Source: Helianthus annuus
Lineage: Eukaryota; Streptophyta; Magnoliopsida; Asterales; Asteraceae
Reading direction: 5' to 3'
DNA length: 64,000 nucleotides
Assembly: GCF_002127325.2 (NCBI RefSeq)
Contig: NC_035449.2
Coordinates: forward strand, 77,972,693 to 78,036,692
In this document: positions 48,212 to 58,300 of the stretch, piece after piece
Layout: every line of letters begins with the position of its first letter
Numbering within the stretch: position 1 is the stretch's first letter
Translations under genes and position numbers: made by a program
The notes under the pieces: model-generated
The model's database searches: none
What the model saw: only the letters and a program-made list of their open reading frames with translations
What the model was told of the DNA's origin: nothing

Positions 48212-49822
48212 GACTCCCCCTTGGATGTTGACGCAGTCTTCAGCTCTGAGTCTTCAGTCTTGGTCTTTTCTCCAACTCTCTGTCTTCACATCATAAGCAT
48301 TCTATCTTCACAGGTTCACAATCTTGTCCTGGCTTCATCTTCAGACTTCCCTTTAACCGTTGATCCAGACTCCCCTTTCACAGACTCCCCCTCTCAGTAT
48401 ACTAGAATCTGAGGTCTTGATCTGGTTCAAGCTTTGACAATTAGCTTCCGTTGGAAATAATGAAGTCCAATACCTGTGACTCAACCAATAACATTACAAT
48501 TCCATCTTTTCAACAATAAATCACAAACTCAATCAGCTTTAGAAATCCACTCAAGTATTCAGGTCCAAGTTAATGACCCTGATTACTCGATTAATCTACC
48601 AAGTTCAACTTAATGACCCTGGTTGATCATTTGACGAATTAGACTGATTTAAAACAACATTTTTCACATTTTTCTGAAAATAACAAGTATCAAGTTAATG
48701 AACTTGCTTTGACTTTTAACACACAAATTTTATCTAGTATAAGCTCTTCTCATTCTTCAGTCTAGAATCTCCTGCATCTGCTTCAACTTGCAAGAATCCG
48801 ACAATTAACTTTCCACTCTGGTTTGTCTAAAATAAAGCAGAAATGAAAAATCTTTTTGGATTTTATAATGTGTTCTAAACTAAGAAATGAAATACAGAAA
48901 CTTAAACTGCAGAAAGTAAACAAAGTAAACTATTTACAAACTTATTTTTGGCGAGCGTGTCAGGGAATCATATCAGTTATCAGACAAGTTATCAGTACCG
49001 TTAAGCTTTAATTCATACTCAGACTTAAACAATTCACATCAATTGTCGATATACTGATCCATCTTAAATTCTCACACAAAGTTTAATCTATTCAGGATAC
49101 GATTTAGATGTCTTATGAACTTAACTCATTCATGTGTCCCACCTCTTGAATATACTCCCGTATCCAGAATCTCAGAATTCAATCTTACAAGTGATTATAC
49201 TACAATGATATCTGTACATAAATTAGGTAATGCGAGGACTGAGGGATCTCAGGTCGATACTTCCGTATGCGCAGAGAGATATCAGTTTCGACTTTTCAGT
49301 ATGTCCCCTTTAGAGGATCTTTTAGCTACAACAACAATGATTATCAATTTTATTGTCTAATCAGCTGAGGGCTAATGTTATGTTTCAAGCATTTGAAGCA
49401 AAGTATTATCCAAGGACTAGGTCAGAACTTCCATTCAGCAGAAGTCCCGGAATAATACCCCAGACGTCATCGAGTATAAAAACCTAGCATATCAGAATAA
49501 GAGACCTTTCAAACGAGATTTCAGGGGTTACCTATATATCCAAGTAGTGTTCCCCACAAATTTCGCAAGTTTGAAATTTTAGGTTTATATCCCGAATAAA
49601 TCTACTAAATGTGCGAAAACCTATCGACACATCATCAGTGAGACTGTTTAATTCTTTATACTTTACAAATCTTTAGCGTACTGTAACTGTCAAACCGATG
49701 TACTATCATTTTCCCTATATACACAAGCTCTTTTTCAGATTTTATATTGTTTTTGAATTTTTTCGATTTTTTTACTGTTTTTGTATTTTCTAAAACATAA
49801 CTATGTGCAATATCTACTCCCC
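48212..49822 (-). other. Copia element region between RNase H and the 3' LTR
   Basis: 1.6 kb of AT-rich sequence with short, unrelated open frames only. Sireviruses have a long region here that sometimes encodes an envelope-like protein; no such frame can be supported in this copy. Confidence 0.6.
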
Positions 49823-50278
49823 CTAAATACCAAAACAGGTAAAAAATCGACAAACCATTGCAGAATGTTTTTCGTCCTCATCCACAACAGTACTCTCATC
49901 AACGCCCACAATTCCATCCAACACCGAAAGCAATTTCATACCATTCAGTTTTAACAAATACTGAAACCGATTTTTATCAAACGCTTTGGTATGTAAATCA
50001 GCTTTTTGTTCGTCAGTGTGGATTTTGTCAATTCGTATCAACTTTTTCTCGAAACAATCGCGAATAAAGTGATGTCGAATTTCTATGTGTTTAGTTTTAG
50101 CGTGATGTACTGGATTCTTTGTTATATTAATAGCGGCCTCATTATCAACAAAAAGAGGTGTGTTAAGAAACTGCAAACCGTAGTCGCGCATCTGTTGCTG
50201 TATCCACAGGATCTGAGAGCAGCAACTGCTAGCAGAAACATACTCCGCTTCACATGTAGACAACGCCACAGACGTTTA
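49823..50278 (-). pseudogene. Copia pol: RNase H part
   Basis: The frame contains VALSTCEAEYVSASSCCSQ, LFVDNEAAINI and HHFIRDCFEKKLI, the order found at the end of copia polyproteins, and ends at 49823. It is separated from the reverse transcriptase by a TAA at 50276-50278 that stands where a Gln codon is expected (after WQCKK), in the same frame. Confidence 0.88.
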
Positions 50279-51067
50279 TTTCTTACACTGCCAGGTAACC
50301 AATCTAGGTCCAAAGAACTGGCATCCTGCAGTTGTTGATTTTGAATTGACTTTGCAGCATCCGAAATCCGAATCGGAATACCCTTCGAGCGTAAAATCGC
50401 CTTTCCTAGGATACCACAACCCCAATGACGGAGTTCCTTTCAGGTAGCGCAATATCCTCTTCACAATAATCATATGCGAAGCTCTCGGGTTAGATTGATA
50501 TCTTGCTGCGAGGCACGTTGGGTACATGATATCAGGACGTGAAGCAGTTAAGTACATCAAAGAACCTATCATGGAACGATAGAACGTCTCATCAGCCCTG
50601 TCTCCGGTGAGATCTGGGTGAATCCCATGATTTGTTGCAAGTGGGGTAGCAACTGGAGTAGAACTTGACATCCCAAATTTCTCTAGAATATCACGAACGT
50701 ACTTCGTTTGATGAATGAAAATTCCCTCAGGTAGTTGTTCAACTTGAAGACCCAAAAAGAATTTCATCTCCCCCATTGATGACATTTCGAACTTTTGCTT
50801 CATCACTGATTCAAAGTCTTTGCACAGACTTTCATTTGTTGACCCAAAAATTATATCATCCACATAAATCTGTACTATTAGAAGATGACCGTCGACTACT
50901 TTGGTGAAGAGAGTGGCATCCACTTTTCCACGAATGAACTTGTTGGCTAGTAGGTGTTGAGACAACGTCTCGTACCAAGCTCTCGGGGCCTGGTGTAAAC
51001 CATACAACGCTTTGTCCAATAAGTAGACCTTGTTTTTGTGGATCGGATCGGTGAAGCCCGGCGGCTA
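50279..51067 (-). pseudogene. Copia pol: reverse transcriptase, C-terminal half
   Basis: It includes LDKALYGLHQAPRAWYE, the catalytic YVDDIIFGS at about 50840-50866, SSMGEMKFFLGLQV, YRSMIGSLMYLTASRPDI and RILRYLKGT. These are standard copia reverse transcriptase landmarks in the right order. A TAG at 51065-51067 cuts it from the N-terminal half where the family has Gln (before PPGF); the frame is otherwise continuous. Confidence 0.9.
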
Positions 51068-52102
51068 TCCGACATAAACCTCCTCTTTGACCTTCCCATA
51101 GAGAAACGCCGATTTTACATCTAGCTGATATACTTTGAAGTTCTTCCAAGATGCAAATGCCAGGAAAATTCTGATAGCTTCTAGACGTGCCACAGGAGCG
51201 TACACTTCAGTAAAATCAATCCCCTCTTGTTGACTAAAGCCCTGAACAACGAGTCGAGCCTTGTTTCGTACAACAACTCCTCTGTCGTCTCTCTTACACT
51301 TAAATACCCATTTTGTATTGATTTTCATGTGACCATCCGGTAAATCCACTAGCTTCCACACTCCCAACTTTTCAAACTGACTTAACTCTTCTTGCATCGC
51401 AATGACCCAAGAGTCTTCACTAAGCGCCTCTTTGTAAGTTCGCGGTTCGATCTGCGAAATAAAACAACTTAATGAAAATTCAGTTTGTAAAGGTGCTACT
51501 GTAGAATAAAAACATGTAAGGCCCTGGTCTATTTGACGTCTCGTGCGAACGCCTGTTTGCAATTCTCCTATGATCAGCTCCTCTGGATGATATGAAAGAG
51601 TTCGCGGCATAACTTTGCTTGAAACATCTACATTGCCCTCCAGATTAGTAACATTCTGTTCTGCATCTTGTTCACCAACTTGGTTTGTTTGACTTGAAAT
51701 CTGGATCTGCTCCCCCTCAGAATCTGAATCACCATGATCAAATACTGGCATGTTATTAGCTTCTTGATCATCATTTACTGCCGACTGATTACCAGGAGCA
51801 ACTTCATCATCTTTTTCACCAGCATTGCTAGGACCTGCTTCATCATCATTTGAAGTTTCCCGAGGTCTTCTAGAATAATCGGCTGGGAACCTTTGCTGCG
51901 ACTCATATTCTCGCAAAATATCCAGCTCATCAAAGAAATCTTCATCTTCCTCTGATTCTTCTCTCATGTCAAACGAATCCCAAAGTTTGTCATAATGATA
52001 ACGCCATGAATCACCAGGATTCTGCGGCGGCATAGTATAACCTTGACATTCAACATTTGCAGCTTCAATAATCCGCTTCTCACTTGGAACGAAGACACGT
52101 CA
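51068..52102 (-). pseudogene. Copia pol: integrase C-terminal linker and reverse transcriptase N-terminal half
   Basis: An acidic, low-complexity linker (52033 to about 51640) leads into [29 protein letters not shown] and [12 protein letters not shown], the start of the copia reverse transcriptase. A TGA at 52100-52102 separates it from the integrase, where an Arg codon is expected. The frame is the same on both sides. Confidence 0.88.
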
Positions 52103-53286
52103 CATTGGATTTGCATAACCAACAAATATTCCCTCAATGCACTTCGGACCAAACTTTCCGTGAGGCTCTATAACTGTACAGGGTGACCCGAACGGTTCTA
52201 GATACTTCAAATTCGGTTTGCGATTATTAATTAGCTCAAAGCACGTTTTGTTGAACTTCTTGACAGTGAGAACCCTGTTGAGCGTATAGCATGCGGCGGA
52301 AACAGCTTCAGCCCAAAAATTAATTGGTAACTTTGAATCTGCGAGCATAGTTCTAGCCGTCTCGATTAGTGTCCGATTTTTATGTTCTGCAACTCCATTC
52401 TGCTGCGGAGTGTACGGAGCACTAAACTCATGAAATATACCTCTTTCATCACAAAATTCTTCCATCTTACTGTTCTTGAATTCAGTACCATTATCACTTC
52501 GAATCCTTTTAATACGCCTTTGGTACAGATTCTCAATTCTCTTGAACAACGCCATCAAACTGTCAAATGTGTCGTCTTTCGTCTTCAAGAAAGATACCCA
52601 CGAAAATCTGGAATAATCATCAGTTACAACCAAACAGTAGTAATCTCCTGTAATACTTTTGACATTCACAGGACCAAACAAATCCATGTGAAGTCTTTCC
52701 AGAGGTCTCGAAACTGAATTGACTTGCTTTGTAGGGTGCGACTTTTTCTTCTGCTTGCCTTTAACACAGCTAATGCACTCCCCTTCCAGATGAAAACCTT
52801 TGACATGAACTCCTGTAACCAAATCGTTGTGCACCAAGTGATTCATCTTCCTTAGGTGAATATGCCCCATCTTTCGGTGCCACAATCTCGATTCTTTCTC
52901 AGTTGCTCTGGACACAAAACAATGAGCCTGACCCGTGGTTGTAGTAGCTACACTCATGTCCAACACGTACAGATCATTAACCCTCGGTGCCCTCATGATA
53001 ATCCATTCCTCAGGGATTACAAATCCTGGTTTCAATATCAAACATTCTTTGTCAGTGAAGTGAGTAGTATACATCCTGTCACAGATCTGGGAGATACTCA
53101 GCAGATTATTCTCCAGCTCAGCAATGTAGTTAACTCTCTCAAACGTCACAATCCCGTTGGATAACGTTCCTTCACCTACAATCCTTCCTCCTTGATTACC
53201 CGCAAAACCTACGTAACCACTATTGATATTTCTTACATCATACAGCAACCCAGTCTTCCCTGTCATATGTCGTGAAGCGCCACTAT
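52103..53286 (-). pseudogene. Copia pol: end of protease and integrase
   Basis: It starts at the insertion point with the SGASRHMTG remnant of the protease active site, then continues with HRKMGHIHLRKMNHLV and CISCVKGK (zinc-binding HHCC), LHMDLFGPV, the second Asp in RSDNGTEF and the Glu in PQQNGVAEHKNRT (D-D-E core), then GIFVGYANP. Family and purine tract point to a Sirevirus-like copia. The upstream Gag and 5' LTR were displaced to the right by the gypsy LTR at 53287 and are outside the window. Confidence 0.9.
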
Positions 53287-55976
53287 TGTGACAACCCGAG
53301 TTTTCCAGGTCTCTCCTCACAACTAGTTTTCTAAATTCGTTGTGTTCTTTTGTGTGCACTGGTTATCTATCTTTAAATTATTAAGCAATGTTAATTGGTT
53401 GAATGTTAGTTATTGTAACCGGCCCAATTCCCTTGTTCTTGTTGCAAGCTACATCTCGGCCCACTCATCAAACTGTTCGGCCCAAACCCCCCTTATGTAT
53501 ACATAATCATGTGTGGGTGATATAACTTGTTCATAAACATTGCAAACCCTAGAAACTTATTTGGTGAACGACAACAAGGAGAGCATCTCGCTGACCCCCT
53601 TTCTTGCATGATTAATTCTCTAGATCGCTTTAATTCGTTGTCGGGTTAGTACTTATTCAACTATCTTATATGTATGCATGTACCAGCGTATTGTTGTTGT
53701 GAGAATACGATTGAATAGATGGCCGATAGGGTGATGTTCGTAGTAACTCTATTCAGTCGATTCTGTCCATGTGGATGATATTGATTTCATATTGATGCTA
53801 GGACTCGAAATTACATGATTTTGTTATGATTGTAACGTGCAATTAAATGATGTTTTGATATGTTATTTTTGGGATCATTAATCAGTATGTTAACAGGATG
53901 TATGGCTATATTATGAACATGATCTTGCCTATGATACAATCGATGAGTCATGATTATGGTGCATGGGTGATGTTTTCAAATTGTAGTCAAATAGATAAGG
54001 ACAATTTCTTAAATGGGCGGCTACTGTGTTTGGAAATTTGCATGTGATTTAGATTAGATATAATATGCAAGAAGATGGTCCAATGATAGTGAAACTTGCA
54101 ACCAATATATAAATTGGTCAAATAGCAATATGAAAAGGATCTGCACTTGTCTGCCATTGGTGTTGAAATTGACAAAAGTAATGATGATGAGCATATGATT
54201 TTGAACTGGTTTGTATAATAGGGAATCCGTTTAATCTGGTGTATGATCGGTTGTATTTTTTTTATGTTTGATGTTCCGAACTTTTAATAAATGGCACAAG
54301 CTCCGAATTTTGTTAAGATATATATATGGGGTCCAACTTTATATTGTAGTGTTGACCGAATATTATATGATGAAATGGATCCGAGTTTTTAATTAATATT
54401 ACATGAGGTCCGAATTATATATATGTTGCACAAGGAGTCCGAGTTTTTTTTGGCACATGATGATGTCCGACTTTTAATTAAATACATTGTCCGAATTTCT
54501 TTGCAGGTGTACTTAGGGTCCGAGTTTTGTAACAAGCTTAGGGTCCGAGTTTTGTAACAAGCATGTAGGGCCCGAGTTTCTTAAAGGAGTGCACCTGTCC
54601 GAGTTTGTTACTGTGATATGTCTGAACCTTGTAAGACACAAAAGGTCCGAATTTTATGAATATAAAAAGGTCTGAACTTTATATGATGTTTCAAGGTCCG
54701 AATTTGCTTATCATGCCTAGTCCGACCTTTTTACTTGTGATATAGTGTCCGAACTTTCATGCCTTAATGCCTTGTCTGAGTGTTATGCTTTGATGGTGGT
54801 CAGAATTACATATGTTATGTATAATCAGAACCTTACAAAGTAATGTATGAAACGAGTTACTTGTAAACACCAGTGTACAGAGCCTACTGTATGTTCTGTA
54901 CATTACAACATGCTACTGTATGTTACTGTATATGACTGTGTGATACTGTAGGTATGAACAATCTGTGTCACATTATTCTGTACACGAATATCACACGAAT
55001 CACAACTGTTTAGACATCAAGGACTTGTAAACCCTAATTGAATGTAAACACTTATATTAAGTTTATGTGCAATGTACCTTAGGTCGTGTGTAACGGGCCT
55101 AACTATTTGTCAATACTAGAAGCAATAACATACCGAGCAAACCAAGGTGAGTTCACACTCTTACTAAGGCATGGGATTCCCGGGGATAGGGAATGGGTTG
55201 AATGATGGAATTGAACAATTACTCGTACATACACGATTACTAGACTATCTACCATGGTCCTCAGGTTAAGCAGGACACTTACGTAAAACCTACGTAAACA
55301 AGTACATATTACTGTCTTCCGGAGTTAGGAAGGACACTTACGTAAAACCTACGTAAACTCACACATGCTACTGTCTTCCGGAGTCAGGAAGGACACTTAC
55401 GTAAAACCTACGTAAACCCCACGCGTACCACTGTCCTCGGGTAAAGAAGGACACTTACGTAAAACCTACGTAAAGCTTGTACGTACTACTGTTTTCGGTT
55501 GTGAAGAACACTTATGGTTACGAATAGTCTAGTGTATATGCAACATGGGAAGCCCCCACCAATAGAACATACTATCGGCCCAGTAGAGCCACACGTTACA
55601 AACGAACTTACTAGTATGCACTTACTTTCTATGAACTCGCTCAACTAGTTGTTGACTCTCTGTTACATGCCTTGCAGGTCGTTAGGTATTCATGGAGCTT
55701 GCATGGGGAGGCGCGGTCGTTGTGGACAAGGATCGTGATTGCTTGATTAAACATTATGACTTTACATACTTTATTTACATTGGGCTTTTACTCAATTGCT
55801 TCCGCTAAACTTAGTTATTATACATATGTTTTGGAACACCTTTCATATGGATTGGTTTGGTTTAATTACAATTACTTTTACAATTTACATTGTTCTATAT
55901 GATTGGTGGCTTGATCCTGGTCATGTCACGCCTCCCAAGCGGTGATACTCCGCGTGTGGATTTTGGGGGTGTGACA
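53287..55976 (+). repeat. 5' LTR of a gypsy element with tRNA-Met primer site
   Basis: It starts TGTGACAACCCGAG and ends GGGGGTGTGACA, 2690 bp. It inserted into the copia protease. It is distantly related to the LTRs at 1-1837 and 43583-47124 (same ends; shared module around GAACTCGCTCAACT). It contains about 20 dispersed TCCGA(A/G)TTT motifs (54260-54790) and a 59-bp tandem repeat (55273 to about 55510). Confidence 0.85.
55273..55510 (+). repeat. 59-bp tandem repeat with TTACGTAA palindromes
   Basis: Four units begin at 55273, 55332, 55391 and 55449. Each holds CACTTACGTAAAACCTACG, with two ACGT cores 12 bp apart, followed by a variable part ending CTGTCTTCCGGAG or similar. ACGT is the core bound by plant bZIP factors; a regulatory role is an inference. 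Confidence 0.85.
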
Positions 55977-56262
55977 GATTGGTATCAGAGCCATTGGTTA
56001 TAGAGAACTTGGTTTAATATGGGGAAAACGTTTTTATTAAAACCATACTATAACCAGTAGAGTGCTAAACGATCCACAACGACGCCTCGCTCCACGTGCA
56101 AGACTCAACATCCTAGGTAATAAGGTTTATGTTTATTGCCTACATGCTAGAATTACATAGAACTTTGCTCGTGGTATTCTTAGATTACATTGCTTACTAT
56201 TTGTTATTGCTTGAGAACACTTGTGTGTTTACTCTCTTCTGTCATCGCACTATTCGCGAACC
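55977..56262 (+). other. Primer-binding site and leader of the tRNA-Met gypsy element
   Basis: TGGTATCAGAGCC at 55980-55992, three bases after the LTR, is complementary to the 3' end of plant initiator tRNA-Met. The leader that follows is interrupted at 56263 by element B after GAACC. Coding parts lie beyond the window. Confidence 0.85.
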
Positions 56263-56644
56263 TGATGTGTGTAAAATGAAACATATAAATTACATCAAAT
56301 GAGGCATAAAACAAACCCTTTTTAAGTACTAATGTTGGAAAAAGAGTGTTTTTATCTTCCTTTTGTATTTTCAGGATGAAATGAGCTCAAATACACAAAA
56401 GAAGCAAAAAGACAGCTAATTCTAGCATAAATACAAAAAAAGGAACAAAAGTAGATTGCCCGAACCCTCAACGGCATCCTCCCAAGTAAAGAAGAGAAAA
56501 CAGAAGACTGAACACGCCCCGTGCTCAGCCAGCACGGGGCCGTGCCCAAGAAGCAGCAGAAAAGACAAACCTGTAGAAGCTTCTATTGCCCACCACGGGG
56601 CCGTGTCCAGTGAGCACGGGGGCGTGGCGAAAGTACAGCAGGCG

Positions 56645-56675
56645 CATTAATTGTAATTGCGAATTACAATTAATG
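56645..56675. promoter_or_regulatory. Perfect U3 hairpin of the A/B/C family
   Basis: ATTAATTGTAATT and its reverse complement flank a short centre. The same inverted repeat occurs in all four LTRs of the family, between two palindrome pairs. It lies about 75-105 bp upstream of the TATA box. Confidence 0.7.
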
Positions 56676-56749
56676 AAGAGAGAGAGTGTCAGACGGGCAC
56701 GGGGGCGTGTCCAGCGGACACGGGGCCGTGCCCAGCCTTCTGTTCAGCC

Positions 56750-56757
56750 TATAAATA
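56750..56757 (+). promoter_or_regulatory. TATA box of element B LTR
   Basis: TATAAATA preceded by AGCC. The same box is present at the matching place in the LTRs of elements A and C. Transcription would start about 30 bp downstream, which places the three palindrome pairs in U3, about 50, 155 and 235 bp upstream of the box. Confidence 0.7.
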
Positions 56758-57904
56758 GGAGTGCTTGGTTTCGTTCCAACTCATCCCTTGGCACACCACC
56801 TCTCTCACACTTCATCCACCACCCACCACCACCATAACACCATCATCCATTGTCCATCGTAGAGTGTGTGAGTCGTCTCGGGATTCAAGATTGATAGTAA
56901 GAGTTCTTGACAATCAAGGCCATGTTTGCCTAAGTCTCTTACATCACTTGGTGAAGACAAGTGTTTAGTATAATACTTTTTATTTTTAATCTTTTGCACT
57001 TTTTATTTGGTTTTGTATTAATGACTTTAATAACTAGTTTCTTATGTTGAAGGTGATCTTTCCTTATCGTTTGTCCGTGGTGTCTTGGCATTATTTTACT
57101 GTCTATATAAAATAAAAGATTTTCACCATTCATATCTCCACGGTCTATATGGAGGTATGTTGGCTACCCGGTCGGGGGTTAAGGGAACGGTTTGGTAAGG
57201 GTCTTGCCCTTGTTCAGCGTTTAGAGGTCCTGCAAGGGACCTGGGTCAAATTTAGTAGGATCTCCTTCAATGCCCATAGGTATTGGATGGCGGGGATCCA
57301 AACTCTTTGACCCCCCCATAAGTTAACTACTATTAATACTATAATCCGGCTATTTTGGACTGTATCCCTGCTGACTCAGACTACTTAGCCGAGGGTAACG
57401 TCACCGCTAAAAGCGGGGCCTACCATAATTTGCATTAATAACTTAATTCATTATCTTCCAATAATCCAACCCTTTAGGATTGTATCCTTGCTGACTCAAA
57501 CTACTGGGTTGAGGGTAACGTCGCCTTCAAAAGAGGGGCCTACTACAATAACTAAGATAATCTCTTAAACAAGTGCAAAAGTGCGAAAATAATCAAAGGT
57601 TATACTAATACACGAGTCGGATCCAAGTGATTCATCTTGTCTATCTGTTTTTATTTTATTTTTATTTTTCAGCATTTAGTTAGTTTTTATTTTTCTAGTT
57701 TAAAACCTTTTTCTAAATTTTTGATTTGATTAGACGTCGGTATCTTACCAACACTATACTACGTCCACGATGGGTGCACTTGCCCATATGTGTGTCTAGT
57801 GTTAGTAAATATCGTGTTTTATAAATTTAAAACTTGGCTAAAAAGTGTAAAAGGGCTTAAAATATACATCAAAAATATATAACACCTCGCACACATCAAG
57901 TTTT

Positions 57905-57922
57905 TGGCGCCGTTGCCGGGGA
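57905..57922 (+). other. Element B primer-binding site (tRNA-Asp)
   Basis: TGGCGCCGTTGCCGGGGA matches the complement of the 3' end of plant tRNA-Asp exactly, six bases after the LTR end. Confidence 0.9.
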
Positions 57923-58038
57923 CACAAGGATTTTAAGAAAGCTTAAAATCAACGGCCTAATCAGTTTTTCAAAACCTTTTCAAAACGCGCGCATATTTTT
58001 CTGCATTTTAGATTAGTTTGCATTCACAGTAGCCTGAA

Positions 58039-58227
58039 CACGGGGCCGTGCTCACTGAACACGCCCCCGTGCTGCATATTTTTAGTTAGATACCCAGATA
58101 CAGAGTCTGAACACGGGGTCGTGCTCACTGAACACGCCCCCGTGTCCAACGTGACCAATAACTTTAATTAAAACGCCCAGATACAAACCCTGAACACGGG
58201 GCCGTGTTCACCCAACACGGGGCCGTG
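58039..58227. repeat. Leader cluster of three paired palindromes, element B
   Basis: Pairs of CACGG(N2)CCGTG-type 12-mers start at 58039/58060, 58112/58133 and 58195/58216. Each pair is spaced by exactly 21 bp and the pairs recur every 73-83 bp. The cluster lies between the primer site and the first start codon. Confidence 0.9.
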
Positions 58228-58300
58228 TCCAGCTTCTGTTTCCGTCTTTGTTTTTGTTTTCTGGTCCCGAGACTCAGTTGTGGTCTGCTGAGTGATTCTT

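Larger units (their letters stand above)
56263..57898 (+). repeat. Element B 5' LTR
   Basis: 1636 bp, ends TGATGTGTG and CACACATCA. A 64-codon stretch read across 56456-56650 is identical in the LTR of element A at 32971-33165, which shows very close kinship. Palindrome pairs start at 56513, 56594 and 56698, all upstream of the TATA box. Confidence 0.9.

Noticed and set aside
48212..49822. Envelope-like gene of a Sirevirus
   Set aside because: Only short unrelated open frames exist here; no continuous reading frame or membrane segment pattern is seen.
55273..55510. Regular repeats that superficially look like a CRISPR array
   Set aside because: The unit is 59 bp, the variable parts are related to each other, there are no cas genes, and it sits in a plant LTR.
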